Assembly (NCBI GenBank): GCA_002813895.1
Contig: CP024912.1
Location: 1,240,001-1,304,000 of the forward strand
Length of the DNA: 64,000 nucleotides
Source: Cyanobacterium sp. HL-69
GTDB taxonomy: Bacteria > Cyanobacteriota > Cyanobacteriia > Cyanobacteriales > Cyanobacteriaceae
Direction of reading: 5' to 3'
Below, piece after piece: positions 46,291-55,749 of this stretch (position 1 is its first letter; every line of letters starts with the position of its first letter). The notes beneath the pieces are model-generated. The model searched no databases and was not told the origin of the DNA. It worked only from the letters and a program-made list of their open reading frames with translations. The position numbers and the translations under genes are program-made.

Positions 46291-47059
46291 ATTTGCTCAA
46301 TCGATTAGCTAGTCGTAGGATTTGCCCTGCCAACATGGCGGCTCCGAAACCGTTGTCGATATTTACCACTCCCATTCCCGTTGCACAGGAGTTTAACATA
46401 GTTAGTAAAGGGGCTACTCCCCCAAAACTTGTGCCATAGCCGATGCTAGTAGGTACGGCAATGACAGGACAGTTTGCCATGCCAGCCACCACGCTAGGTA
46501 ATGCCCCCTCCATTCCTGCTACCACAATCAGCACGTCAGCGTTATCGATAATATGACGATGACTCAGGAGTCGATGGATTCCTGCTACTCCCACATCCCA
46601 GAGTCTTTCTACTTCAAAACCGCACAATTCGGCGGTAATAGCAGATTCTTGGGCTACGGGCAAGTCTGCGGTACCTGCGGTGAGGATGGATATTTTTCCT
46701 TGGTATTTTTGTTCTATCTGCCCGATCGCCCCTATTTTTGCCATGGGATAATACCGTAGATTAGGCACTTCGAGGGAGATAATGTCTGCCACTTCTGGCT
46801 CTAACCGAGTGGTCATAATTAAAGGGCTACCGTGCGATCGCATGGCGTTCATAATTTGAATAATTTGGCTAGGGGTTTTGCCCTGACTCCAAATCACCTC
46901 GGGGAAACCCGTACGCAATTGACGATGATGATCAATTTTGGCAAAATCTTCTAAGGGTTGAAAACTTAAATACTGTAGCTTTTCTAATCCCTCTTGGGGA
47001 GATACTTCCCCTTGGGCAATAGCCTGTAATAATTGTTCCAAGGAAGTGCGATCGCTCAT
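46289..47059 (-). CDS. larB: LarB, nickel-pincer cofactor synthesis (AIR-carboxylase-like)
   Basis: About 256 residues from the ATG at 47059 (MSDRTSLEQLLQAIAQGEVS); an upstream GTG or TTG start would add 13 residues. LarB carboxylates and hydrolyses nicotinate adenine dinucleotide to begin the nickel-pincer nucleotide of lactate racemase. The C-terminal half is PurE-like: ILTAGTADLPVAQESAITAE, VAGIHRLLSHRH, and VVAGMEGALPSVVAGMANCP. No larC, larE or larA lies nearby. It is divergent from the HDAC-family gene with about 67 bases between starts. Confidence 0.88.
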   Translation of the reverse strand: MSDRTSLEQLLQAIAQGEVSPQEGLEKLQYLSFQPLEDFAKIDHHRQLRTGFPEVIWSQGKTPSQIIQIMNAMRSHGSPLIMTTRLEPEVADIISLEVPNLRYYPMAKIGAIGQIEQKYQGKISILTAGTADLPVAQESAITAELCGFEVERLWDVGVAGIHRLLSHRHIIDNADVLIVVAGMEGALPSVVAGMANCPVIAVPTSIGYGTSFGGVAPLLTMLNSCATGMGVVNIDNGFGAAMLAGQILRLANRLSK

Positions 47060-47089
47060 TATAGCCATTCTCAAAAATTTAACTACCCC

Positions 47090-47122
47090 TATTATCAATT
47101 ATCCACTATCAATTATCAATTA
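47090..47122. repeat. intergenic AT repeat
   Basis: TTATCAATTATCCACTATCA and following bases, a member of the dispersed TTATCAATTATCC family, sits in the short spacer between the divergent larB and HDAC-family genes. Confidence 0.6.
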
Positions 47123-47126
47123 CTAG

Positions 47127-48038
47127 ATGAGTTTACCTGTCGTCTATCACCCCAATTATGTAACCCCTCTGCCCCAAGAGCATCGCTTTCCCATGCCCAA
47201 ATTTAAGTTGCTCTATGAATTGCTACTCCATGATGGTATCACCATCCCAAGCCTTACCTATGCCCCCACCATGGCCACTGCCGAGACTTTACAATTAGTC
47301 CATCACCCCGACTATGTGCAGAAATATTGTGATGGTACATTAGATCCTAAAGCCCTACGACGCATAGGCTTACCGTGGAGCGAAGGGCTAGTAAAAAGAA
47401 CCTGTACCGCCGTAGTAGGGACGGTTTTAACCGCTCAATTAGCCCTGAAATATGGTTTATGTTGTAACACCGCAGGAGGTACCCACCACGCCTTTCCAGA
47501 GTACGGTTCGGGGTTTTGTATTTTTAATGATTTGGCGATCGCCTCTCGTCATTTATTAGAAACTAAATTAGTGGAAAAAATTTTGATCGTTGATTTAGAT
47601 GTCCACCAAGGAGATGGTACCGCCTACACCTTCAAAAATGAACCGAGGGTGTTTACCTTTTCTATGCACTGTGAAGCCAATTTTCCCTACCGTAAACAAA
47701 CCAGTGATTTAGATATTCCCCTGCCCGTGGGCTTGGATGATGACGGTTATCTACAAATTCTCGCCTCCCATTTACCCTCTCTTTTGCAAGAAATAAAACC
47801 TGATTTAGTCCTCTACGATGCCGGTGTAGATACCCATAGGGGCGATCGTCTCGGCAAACTTTGTCTTACGGATACGGGGATATATAGACGGGAAATGCAA
47901 GTTTTAAGCACCTGCCTAGCCCAAGGTTATCCTGTCGCCTGTGTCATTGGAGGGGGTTACAGTAAAGATATTCATGAGTTAGTTTATCGTCATTCTCTCT
48001 TGCATCGTGCCGCCCAAGAATGTCAAAAATTACTGTAA
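47127..48038 (+). CDS. histone-deacetylase family protein
   Basis: A 303-residue zinc-dependent deacetylase of the HDAC/AcuC/APAH superfamily. GGTHHAFPEYGSGFCIFND supplies the catalytic His pair, VDLDVHQGDGTAYTF the Asp and His zinc ligands, and DAGVDTHRGDRLG the third Asp ligand. Length equals that of bacterial class II-like members. In bacteria such enzymes act on acetyl-lysine proteins, acetylpolyamines or small acetyl compounds; the substrate is not evident here. It is a single gene divergent from larB. Confidence 0.9.
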   Translation: MSLPVVYHPNYVTPLPQEHRFPMPKFKLLYELLLHDGITIPSLTYAPTMATAETLQLVHHPDYVQKYCDGTLDPKALRRIGLPWSEGLVKRTCTAVVGTVLTAQLALKYGLCCNTAGGTHHAFPEYGSGFCIFNDLAIASRHLLETKLVEKILIVDLDVHQGDGTAYTFKNEPRVFTFSMHCEANFPYRKQTSDLDIPLPVGLDDDGYLQILASHLPSLLQEIKPDLVLYDAGVDTHRGDRLGKLCLTDTGIYRREMQVLSTCLAQGYPVACVIGGGYSKDIHELVYRHSLLHRAAQECQKLL

Positions 48039-48231
48039 AGTGGGCGAGGTTGGGGCAGGGAATGGGGAATAGGCAATGGTGAGAATAATTGATAATTAAC
48101 AATATTTTGACTTAGAAAACTGTCTTTACTAACTTTTGATGGCTTATCGATGATTCTATTTTACGAGGGTTTTGACTTTACAGATAATATATTGATGTTC
48201 AACCTAATGCCTACCACCTAACCCCTAAAAC

Positions 48232-49221
48232 CTAATTATTAACTAATTCCCTCAAAGATAATGCTTCCCTCACTAACTGAGAATCAGCATCAGGGTTATA
48301 ACCATTTTCCGTGAGGTGACGTTTCCATATTTTTGTCCCTGGTTGCCCTGCAAAAATTTGCAACAGGTGGCGCATGATAGCATTTAATTTTACATGGCGA
48401 TCGCCCCAAGAATCCACATACTCTAAAACACTCTCAATAACTTCCTCTCTGGTTTTAATAGGGGTATCATCCCCATAAATTTCTTGATCAATACTAGCTA
48501 AAACATAGGGATTATCACAGGCAACCCTCCCTATCATCACTCCATCAACCATGGGAAATTGAGCCTTAATTTGTTCAAGGGTAGTAATACCGCCATTAAT
48601 TTCGATGGTGAGGTGAGGAAAATCCTGTTTAAGACGATATACATCCCCATAACGTAGGGGAGGAATATTACGGTTTTCCTTGGGGCTTAAACCCTGTAAC
48701 CACGCTTTTCGAGCATGAACAACAAACCTTTGACATCCAGCTTGGGCAACAACTTTAACAAAGTTTGCCATATGTTCATAACTATCTTGCTCATCAATAC
48801 CGATGCGATGTTTTACCGTAACAGGAATATTAACCGCCTTCGTCATGGCTTCGATGCACTCGGCAACCTTTTGTGGTTGTGCCATCAAACAAGCCCCAAA
48901 ATTTCCACTTTGTACCCTCGAACTAGGGCAACCCACATTAAGATTAACTTCGTCATAGCCCCAATCCTCCACAATTTTGGCACATTCTGCCAGTTGGGCA
49001 GGGTTATCTCCCCCTAGTTGTAGGGCGACGGGTTTTTCAGCCAAGGAAAAGTCTAACAATTTCGGGCGATCGCCATGTATAATAGCTTGAGTATTAATCA
49101 TTTCTGTATAGAGTAGGCTTTTTTTGGTCATCTGACGCATAATGTAGCGAAAATGGCGATCGCTATAATCCATCATCGGTGCTACACTGACAAGATAACG
49201 AGGGGGAGAAGAAATGACCAT
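48232..49221 (-). CDS. dusA: tRNA-dihydrouridine synthase, DusA type
   Basis: A 329-residue FMN enzyme that reduces uridines in the D loop of tRNA. The N-terminus VAPMMDYSDRHFRYIMRQMT and NVGCPSSRVQSGNFGACLMA are diagnostic of DusA (YjbN), the latter holding the catalytic Cys. HRIGIDEQDSYEHMANFV and EINGGITTLEQIKAQFP follow. Length is typical. The gene stands alone on the minus strand, divergent from a small hypothetical gene. Confidence 0.94.
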   Translation of the reverse strand: MVISSPPRYLVSVAPMMDYSDRHFRYIMRQMTKKSLLYTEMINTQAIIHGDRPKLLDFSLAEKPVALQLGGDNPAQLAECAKIVEDWGYDEVNLNVGCPSSRVQSGNFGACLMAQPQKVAECIEAMTKAVNIPVTVKHRIGIDEQDSYEHMANFVKVVAQAGCQRFVVHARKAWLQGLSPKENRNIPPLRYGDVYRLKQDFPHLTIEINGGITTLEQIKAQFPMVDGVMIGRVACDNPYVLASIDQEIYGDDTPIKTREEVIESVLEYVDSWGDRHVKLNAIMRHLLQIFAGQPGTKIWKRHLTENGYNPDADSQLVREALSLRELVNN

Positions 49222-49323
49222 AATGTAATGAAAAAGTTAAAGAATAAGCTATTTTGACCCAAAGAAAAGGGTACAATTAAGGATTGATAACTTCCATGAT
49301 CGTATTGTTACCCAAAAAAGTCT

Positions 49324-49704
49324 ATGGCTACCATTGAAAAGTTACAACCTGCCACCAAAGCCGATACCTTGATGTATCAACCCTATTATTCCAGAGAACA
49401 GCAGGAAATTCTACCCTATGCTCTCGCATTATATCAACAAGGATATTTAGAAGGGGAAAGAATTATTGATGGCGGTGATAGTATTCCTTTTGTAGCAATT
49501 TGGTATGTTTCTCGTTTACCCTCAGAGTTGACTAGATGTCGTTTACAGTTTGATGGCAGTGCTGATTTAAGTTATGAAATTAATTTACCTAATTCTGAAT
49601 TTTTACAGTTTTTAATATTATTAATAAAAGAGTTTCAATCTTCCCGTAAAACAGATTTTTCTCAAAAATTTTATCGCAAACTATTACGTCTTGATGAAGA
49701 ATGA
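49324..49704 (+). CDS. hypothetical protein
   Basis: A 126-residue soluble protein starting MATIEKLQPATKADTLMYQP. It continues with an aromatic, helix-rich segment (REQQEILPYALALYQQGYLE), then strands around FVAIWYVSRLPSEL and LSYEINLPNSEFLQFLILLI, and ends in a basic-acidic tail. It has no membrane helix or recognised motif. It converges on mreC with 15 bases between stops, in the place where mreD would be expected in many cyanobacteria, but it lies on the opposite strand and has no membrane segments, so it is not mreD. Confidence 0.65.
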   Translation: MATIEKLQPATKADTLMYQPYYSREQQEILPYALALYQQGYLEGERIIDGGDSIPFVAIWYVSRLPSELTRCRLQFDGSADLSYEINLPNSEFLQFLILLIKEFQSSRKTDFSQKFYRKLLRLDEE

Positions 49705-49719
49705 TTTAATTCTCAATTC

Positions 49720-50460
49720 CTAATTAGTTACCACCATCACCCAGTTTAGAAAGTCCACGGGGGCAGTAAATTCAATCTCTGCTTCGGGGGCTGGACTACG
49801 GTTAATATTAAGAGAAACAACTTTACCGATGGGAATATCAGGGGGGAAAAGAGTGCTTAGATTAGAAGTAGTAATCAAATCTCCTTCCTCCACATCGGTT
49901 ACTTTTTCGTAAAATTCCATAATACCGGTTTGGGTAGATTGCCCTTTGATAAAACCTTGATAACCAGTGCGGTTGAGGGTGGCGCCCACACGACTATTAT
50001 AATCACTAATGAGCAATACTCGGCTGGTATTAGGAGTAACTTGGGTAATTCTTCCTACCAAGCCACCAATGGCCATAACGGGATTATTCTCTTCGATGCC
50101 TTGATTTGCCCCAGCATCAATGGTGACAATTTGCCACCAAGAATCGGGGCTTCTGCCGATAATTCTCGTCGTTACTATGTTGTTTGGATTTTGGTTTTTA
50201 TAATCTACTATTTCCCTTAATTGTCTGTTTTGGATTTGCAATTGGTTAATTTCGTTTTCTAATTGTTGTACAAGGCGATCGCCATATAGCCTTTCTTGCT
50301 CTACACTAATGTCATAACGGAAAATAGAAGATGCACCATAAAGGACTTCATTTATTAATGCCCCTTGGGTTTGATAAAATGCAAATGCGATCGCCAAAGC
50401 CACCAAACCCCAAATAAACTGACTACCTTTTTTGAGCCACCAACGCCGAATTATTCTCAC
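49720..50460 (-). CDS. mreC: rod-shape-determining protein MreC
   Basis: A 246-residue single-pass membrane protein of the elongasome, which links MreB filaments to cell-wall synthesis. A helix at residues 15-31 (GLVALAIAFAFYQTQGALIN region) is followed by a coiled coil (LVQQLENEINQLQIQNRQLR) and the two beta-barrel lobes, with GRSPDSWWQIVTIDAGANQG and VLLISDYNSRVGATLNRTGY typical of the family. It lies downstream of mreB on the same strand, separated by 232 AT-rich bases. No mreD follows. Confidence 0.93.
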   Translation of the reverse strand: MRIIRRWWLKKGSQFIWGLVALAIAFAFYQTQGALINEVLYGASSIFRYDISVEQERLYGDRLVQQLENEINQLQIQNRQLREIVDYKNQNPNNIVTTRIIGRSPDSWWQIVTIDAGANQGIEENNPVMAIGGLVGRITQVTPNTSRVLLISDYNSRVGATLNRTGYQGFIKGQSTQTGIMEFYEKVTDVEEGDLITTSNLSTLFPPDIPIGKVVSLNINRSPAPEAEIEFTAPVDFLNWVMVVTN

Positions 50461-50692
50461 AATACCATTAAATTTAGTAACAATTAAAACCTAAACTATC
50501 TATAACAAAAAATAATTTAAATCAACCTAAAACCTATTTTGCCTTACATATTTAAATATTTTCTATACTTAAAACTAGATAAAAATTTTATTTAAACAAT
50601 GAGCAAATTGTTTATTATATAGCAACAAATAACTATAAAAAAATAGCTATTTAGCATATAAAAAAAAATCAAAAATAGAGTTTTTAAGTAAA

Positions 50693-51733
50693 TTAAGATC
50701 TTTTGCGACTAGCCCTAGCCAACCTGTCATAATCTTCCAAAACCTTACCAGTACCATAAACAACACACTGCAAAGGATTAGGGGCAATGTGAGTAATGAT
50801 ACCCGTTTCATTAGTAATTAAACTATCAATGCCTCGCAACAAAGCACCACCACCTGCGAGCATGATTCCCCTATCAATAATATCCCCCGCCAACTCAGGA
50901 GGAGTCCTTTCTAGGGTTTTCTTGATAGCCTCAACGATAACCCCCACAGGCTCAGAAATACAACCTCGAATTTCCTCAGAGGAGATAGTAACAGTTTTGG
51001 GTAAACCACTTACCATATATAAACCCCTGATTTCCATTTCCTTCTGATCATGATCACCAGGATAGGCCGAACCTAATTCTATCTTAATTTGTTCTGCGGT
51101 GCGCTCGCCAATAATAAGGTTATAAACCTTCTTGAGATGACGGACAATAGAATCGCTAATTTCATCCCCCGCAACCCGCACAGAATCACTATAAACAATA
51201 CCCTGATAACTCAATACCGCCACTTCCGTAGTACCACCACCAATATCCACAATCATACTGCCCACAGCCTCCTCCACAGGCAAACCAGCCCCGATGGCAG
51301 CCGCAATAGGTTCATCAATAAATTCTATATTCTCAATGCCCCCAGAGCCTGAACTTTCCATGGCTTCCTCCACGGCTTTTCTTTCCACAGAAGTAATACC
51401 ACTGGGTACACCAATAATAATACGAGAACGACTTAAGGAATTATTACCCTTAACCTTCCTGATAAACTCCCTCAGCATCATCTCCGTAACCTTCACATCC
51501 GTAATCACCCCATCCTTGAGAGGACGGATAGTTTTTATAGAGGCAGGGGTGCGCCCTAACATATTTCTAGCACTTTCTCCCACAGCAACAGTGACTTGTT
51601 TTTCTATATCTACAGCAATCACAGAAGGCTCATTTAAGACAATATCTTTGCCTGGTACATAAATTAAGGTATTGGCTGTGCCTAAGTCAATGCCCATGTC
51701 TTGAGATTCAGAAAAACGATCAAAAAACCCCAT
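50693..51733 (-). CDS. mreB: actin-like rod-shape protein MreB
   Basis: A 346-residue bacterial actin that forms membrane-bound filaments guiding side-wall synthesis. The ATP site shows phosphate-1 motif MGIDLGTANTLIYVPGKDIV (Asp16), phosphate-2 VDIGGGTTEVAVLSYQG and the adenosine motif IMLAGGGALLRGIDSLI. The N-terminus has an amphipathic start (MGFFDRFSES). Length is standard. It heads the mreB-mreC pair. The segment VPSGITSVERKAVEEA is also characteristic. Confidence 0.97.
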   Translation of the reverse strand: MGFFDRFSESQDMGIDLGTANTLIYVPGKDIVLNEPSVIAVDIEKQVTVAVGESARNMLGRTPASIKTIRPLKDGVITDVKVTEMMLREFIRKVKGNNSLSRSRIIIGVPSGITSVERKAVEEAMESSGSGGIENIEFIDEPIAAAIGAGLPVEEAVGSMIVDIGGGTTEVAVLSYQGIVYSDSVRVAGDEISDSIVRHLKKVYNLIIGERTAEQIKIELGSAYPGDHDQKEMEIRGLYMVSGLPKTVTISSEEIRGCISEPVGVIVEAIKKTLERTPPELAGDIIDRGIMLAGGGALLRGIDSLITNETGIITHIAPNPLQCVVYGTGKVLEDYDRLARASRKRS

Positions 51734-51962
51734 TTTGCGATTAACTCCGAAATTTTATAACAATCAAGACAATATCTTAATCTAAATTCTAACTTTTTGT
51801 TTAATTCTAGGTGAAGTTACGTAAATTTAGGGAGACAGAAATTACGTCAAGGATAATCAGTAATGATTTTGTGAGAATTTAAGTTTATGAATAATTGGTA
51901 TAAGTTACAGTTCTCGGTATGATCAATAATGTAGATACCACTGGATCATAAGTAAAAAAAAG

Positions 51963-52898
51963 ATGAAAGTCGCTCAAAATATTACCGAATTAATTGGCAA
52001 AACTCCTTTAGTGAGATTAAACCGTATTCCCCAAGCAGAAGGATGTAGGGCGGATATACTGGTAAAACTAGAAGGAATGAACCCATCAGCTTCGGTAAAA
52101 GATAGAATTGGGGTAAATATGATAAATGCGGCCGAAAAAGCTGGACTCATTACCCCAAATGAAACTATTTTAGTTGAGCCGACTTCTGGAAATACAGGAA
52201 TAGCCCTTGCTATGGCAGCTGCGGCCAAGGGTTATCAATTAGTTTTAACTATGCCTGAAACTATGAGTGAAGAAAGAAGATCTATGTTGAGGGCTTTTGG
52301 GGCAAAATTGGAGTTAACCCCTGGTAGTTTGGGGATGCGTGGTTGTATTTCTAGGGCACAGGAAATTGTGGAAACCATGCCCCATGCTTATATGTTGCAA
52401 CAGTTTAATAACCCTGCGAATCCTGAAATTCATCGTCTTTCTACTGCCCTTGAAATTTGGGAAGATACTGATGGAAAAGTTGATTTTTTGGTGGCGGGGG
52501 TAGGTACTGGAGGAACAATTACGGGTATTAGTGAAGTAATTAAGAGTAAAAAGCCAGAATTTAAAACTGTTGCCGTTGAGCCTGTCAATAGTGCTGTAAT
52601 ATCGGGAAATAAACCTGGTTCTCACAAAATACAAGGAATTGGGGCTGGATTTATTCCAGAGGTTTTGAGGGTTGATTTGATTGATGAAGTGATTACTGTC
52701 ACCGATGATGAAGCGATTAATTATGGTAGAAGGTTGGCAAGGCAGGAAGGTATCCTGTCAGGTATTTCCACTGGGGCAGCGCTTGCTGCCTCCATAAAAT
52801 TGGCTCAAAGACCAGAAAATAAGGATAAAATTATTGTGATGATTCAACCTAGTTTTGGCGAACGTTATCTTAGTACTCCTTTATTTAAAGACTTTTAA
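51963..52898 (+). CDS. cysK: cysteine synthase (O-acetylserine sulfhydrylase)
   Basis: A 311-residue PLP enzyme making cysteine from O-acetylserine and sulfide. The Schiff-base Lys lies in [16 protein letters not shown] near residue 42, the substrate loop is [20 protein letters not shown], the phosphate site is [15 protein letters not shown], and [11 protein letters not shown] follows near the end. It is the CysK-type fold with normal length. The gene is preceded by a 229-bp spacer from divergent mreB and followed by a J-domain protein gene. Confidence 0.95.
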   Translation: MKVAQNITELIGKTPLVRLNRIPQAEGCRADILVKLEGMNPSASVKDRIGVNMINAAEKAGLITPNETILVEPTSGNTGIALAMAAAAKGYQLVLTMPETMSEERRSMLRAFGAKLELTPGSLGMRGCISRAQEIVETMPHAYMLQQFNNPANPEIHRLSTALEIWEDTDGKVDFLVAGVGTGGTITGISEVIKSKKPEFKTVAVEPVNSAVISGNKPGSHKIQGIGAGFIPEVLRVDLIDEVITVTDDEAINYGRRLARQEGILSGISTGAALAASIKLAQRPENKDKIIVMIQPSFGERYLSTPLFKDF

Positions 52899-53021
52899 TA
52901 ATTGACGCTTGAGTATTTGGGTGTTTATTTATTGTTCTTACCATTGCCTATTACGGGATTTTTTTATTGAAGTTTAATTATTTTAAATTGATTTCCTGAC
53001 ACTTTATTGAGATTTCCTTTT

Positions 53022-53714
53022 ATGGACTATTACCAAATTTTAGAAATACAATCTTCTGCTTCTACGGAAGAAGTTAAACGGGCTTACCGTCGCTTGGTGA
53101 AAAAGTATCATCCTGATAGCCAAGAGGAAACGGCTAATCATGAGGAAATTATCAAGATTAATGCGGCTTATGAGGTGTTGGGAGATCAAAAAAATCGCTT
53201 GAATTACGATCGCACTTTAGCAGATAAACAATATAATTCGGTCAATTATCGACAATCTCAAAGTGAATCGGCTTCTCAATATTATCATGCTAACAGGCGA
53301 TCGCACCAAGCCCAAGATATTTCTCAATTTGAATGGTTAGATAATGTTTATGCTCCTTTAAATTATCTCATTGAGCAGATAATTTACCCTTTAGAAGAAG
53401 AATTAGATGAACTATCTGCAGATCCTTTTGATGATGATTTGATGTCAATTTTTTGTGATTATTTAGATAATTGTCAAGGACATTATGAGCGGGGAAAATC
53501 AATTTTAAAATCTCAACCAAATCCGCCACGATATGCAGGGGTAGCGGCTAATTGTTACTATTGTTTGAATCATATTAGTGATGCCATTGAAGAATTACAG
53601 AGATTTACAATGAGTTACGATTACGATTGTTTACACACTGCCCAAGAGCTATTTAGATTAGCCATGGAAGTAAATGAGGAAGCCCGTTATATGGTCAACC
53701 AAACCAGTTATTAA
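53022..53714 (+). CDS. J-domain (DnaJ-like) protein
   Basis: A 230-residue protein from the ATG at 53022 (MDYYQILEIQSSASTEEVKR). An upstream TTG at 53007 adds five residues and is less likely. Residues 1-65 form a J domain with the HPD motif in KKYHPDSQEE, so it should stimulate a DnaK ATPase. The rest has no Gly/Phe or zinc region; it is helical and aromatic (QFEWLDNVYAPLNYLIEQII), which suggests a specialised co-chaperone. The next gene follows 16 bases later and is probably cotranscribed. Confidence 0.88.
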   Translation: MDYYQILEIQSSASTEEVKRAYRRLVKKYHPDSQEETANHEEIIKINAAYEVLGDQKNRLNYDRTLADKQYNSVNYRQSQSESASQYYHANRRSHQAQDISQFEWLDNVYAPLNYLIEQIIYPLEEELDELSADPFDDDLMSIFCDYLDNCQGHYERGKSILKSQPNPPRYAGVAANCYYCLNHISDAIEELQRFTMSYDYDCLHTAQELFRLAMEVNEEARYMVNQTSY

Positions 53715-53730
53715 ATAGTAAATTTAGCTT

Positions 53731-54249
53731 GTGTTTATGAATAATTACCCTGATGAGGTCGAGATATTAATAAAACTTAAGTCAGCATACTTAGAGAAAT
53801 TGACTAACATTTCTCAGGAGAGAAAGATTAGTCTTAATTTATTAGTAAATCAGTTAATTAACGACTTTTTAAGTAATAAAAATAACTGTTATGATACCCA
53901 AGAGTTAAACTATAACGAGCAACAAATTAATGAAATAGTACAAAGGGCGATCGCACCGTTAATTACCAGAATAGAAGAATTAGAAAATAATCATCTAAAT
54001 AAGCAAAGAAAATCAAAAGCGAAAAATAGCAAAACACTACAACCTAGTAAAATAATTCCCGAAGAAAAAAGAAAATACTTACCCCGTCACGAAGTATGGC
54101 AAATTTTGAAAAAGACGAGCTTTGTCCAACACTCAGGGTACGATAACTTTTTGAAAGCTACCCCCCAAGAATTAGAAAGTTACGATATATTTTTCGATAC
54201 CGACAAAAAAAGATTTTACATCGAAGAAAAAACCCTCGATAATAATTGA
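53731..54249 (+). CDS. hypothetical protein with ribbon-helix-helix-like N-terminus
   Basis: A 172-residue protein. It starts at GTG 53731 or ATG 53737. The N-terminal EVEILIKLKSAYLEKLTNIS then RKISLNLLVNQLINDFLSN has the strand-helix-helix pattern of RHH/CopG-type DNA-binding proteins. A basic linker (KQRKSKAKNSKTLQ) leads to a C-terminal domain (RHEVWQILKKTSFVQHSGYD) that I do not recognise. It sits 16 bases after the J-domain gene, suggesting an operon. The DNA-binding role is inference. Confidence 0.65.
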   Translation: MFMNNYPDEVEILIKLKSAYLEKLTNISQERKISLNLLVNQLINDFLSNKNNCYDTQELNYNEQQINEIVQRAIAPLITRIEELENNHLNKQRKSKAKNSKTLQPSKIIPEEKRKYLPRHEVWQILKKTSFVQHSGYDNFLKATPQELESYDIFFDTDKKRFYIEEKTLDNN

Positions 54250-54327
54250 ACATACCAGCGACGCTGCCCATTTAAACTAAAATTCGGATCTAAATTGATC
54301 AACCGCAAAATATTTGAACCCAAATAA

Positions 54328-54357
54328 TTGACAACGGGTCAAACTTCATATTATGAT
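54328..54357 (+). promoter_or_regulatory. promoter of petE
   Basis: TTGACA (54328-54333), an 18-base spacer and TATGAT (54352-54357), about 41 bases before the petE ATG. This is a near-consensus sigma-70 promoter, in keeping with strong expression. Confidence 0.7.
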
Positions 54358-54398
54358 CATGAGTAATAAAGAACCATTAAAAAAAAATACAAGCAAAA

Positions 54399-54770
54399 AT
54401 GTTTAAGAAAATAGGATTATTTTTATCTTCCTTAGTATTAGCCATGATGGTAGTAATCTCCGCAACTGCCCCCGCTAATGCTGCCACCGTAGAGGTTAAA
54501 ATGGGTGCAGATAGTGGAATGTTGGCTTTCCAACCTGCTGAAGTAACCATCCAAGCAGGTGACACCGTAAAATGGATAAACAATAAACTAGCCCCCCATA
54601 ACGTAGTATTTGATAGCTCTGCCCCCAATGCAGCGGAATTAAGCCACAAAGGTTTGGCATTTGCCGCTGGAGAATCCTTTGAAGCTACTTTTGATGAGCC
54701 GGGGGAATACAGCTACTATTGTGAGCCTCACCGTGGTGCTGGAATGAACGGAAAAATTATTGTTCAATAG
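54399..54770 (+). CDS. petE: plastocyanin
   Basis: A 123-residue precursor. Residues 1-28 form the signal peptide (ending TAPANA) for export to the thylakoid lumen. The mature blue copper protein of about 95 residues carries electrons from cytochrome b6f to photosystem I. Copper ligands are His in [10 protein letters not shown], and Cys, His and Met in [18 protein letters not shown]. The usual GMVG reads GMNG here. It has its own strong promoter and terminator. Copper-dependent control is known in relatives, but no site was recognised here. Confidence 0.97.
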   Translation: MFKKIGLFLSSLVLAMMVVISATAPANAATVEVKMGADSGMLAFQPAEVTIQAGDTVKWINNKLAPHNVVFDSSAPNAAELSHKGLAFAAGESFEATFDEPGEYSYYCEPHRGAGMNGKIIVQ

Positions 54771-54797
54771 TATTTAGTAATAAACATACTATGGTCG

Positions 54798-54824
54798 AAA
54801 CCCTCAATTATTTGGGGGTTTTTT
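54798..54824 (+). terminator. Rho-independent terminator of petE
   Basis: A 10-bp stem (AAACCCTCAA / TTGGGGGTTT, one T-G pair) with loop TTAT and a T run. It overlaps the stop codon of the convergent response-regulator gene and may serve both. Confidence 0.85.
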
Positions 54825-55527
54825 AGTCTTCAAATTTATATCCTATCCCCACCACCGTTTTCAAAAAAATCGGCTGGGCTGGATTAATCTCAATCTTTTT
54901 ACGTAAACGGCGAATGTGAGTATCTACAACCCTCTCATCCCCAAAAAAATCTGCTCCCCAAAGTTTATCAATTAATTGGGTGCGACTCCACACTTTATGA
55001 GGATAGCTGACGAAAGTGCACAGTAAATTAAGCTCAAGGGCGGTTAAATCCAATTCCTCAATTTTTTCTCCCTCTAATTGTCTTGTGGCAGTATGTTCAT
55101 CTAAATTGACGCTAAAATGGCTAGTCTGATATATTTGCGCCTGTTGCATTGCCCCATGGCGTAAACTACGACGCAACAAAGCCCTTACCCTTGCCACTAA
55201 TTCTCTGGTGCTAAAGGGTTTTACTAAATAATCATCTGCCCCTGTAGAAAGTCCTACGATGCGATCGATTTCTTCTCCTTTGGCGGTTAACATGAGAATA
55301 TAGGGATCTTTTTCGAGGGGTTGATTTCGCAAACGGTTACACACTTCTAACCCGTCTAGTTTAGGTAACATCAAGTCTAAAAGGATTAAATCGGGCTGTA
55401 TTTCCTTCGCTTTTTCGAGGGCTGATACGCCATCATAAACGATACTACAATGGAATCCTTCTCTAGTTAGGCAGGAGTTTATTAGTTGAGCGATTTCGTT
55501 TTCGTCTTCTACAATTAAAATTTCCAT
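54823..55527 (-). CDS. OmpR/PhoB-family response regulator
   Basis: A 234-residue DNA-binding response regulator. The receiver domain has the acidic pocket in IVEDENE, phospho-acceptor Asp51 (LILLDLMLPKLDGLEV), Thr81 and Lys103. The C-terminal winged helix includes LDLTALELNLLCTFVSYPHK and DERVVDTHIRRLRKKIEINP, then a closing YKFED. It should activate or repress genes after phosphorylation, but no histidine kinase is adjacent and the signal is unknown. It is convergent with petE. Confidence 0.9.
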   Translation of the reverse strand: MEILIVEDENEIAQLINSCLTREGFHCSIVYDGVSALEKAKEIQPDLILLDLMLPKLDGLEVCNRLRNQPLEKDPYILMLTAKGEEIDRIVGLSTGADDYLVKPFSTRELVARVRALLRRSLRHGAMQQAQIYQTSHFSVNLDEHTATRQLEGEKIEELDLTALELNLLCTFVSYPHKVWSRTQLIDKLWGADFFGDERVVDTHIRRLRKKIEINPAQPIFLKTVVGIGYKFED

Positions 55528-55749
55528 GGTTGATAATAGATTTTGAAAGATTGAGTGATAGCTAGTTTTTCATAAGCAATAATTTATTCTGCGTTAGATA
55601 GAAGAAGACACAGGGGCGATTTAAAACGGTGCTAATATTTGAAGTTTCATTGTCTATTGTCCTTTGTCGGTTGTCAATTTTTTGATTCTTTTTTCTTTTT
55701 CCTCAAAAATGCTTAATATTAATAAGCTATCAGCATATTTTGACTATAG

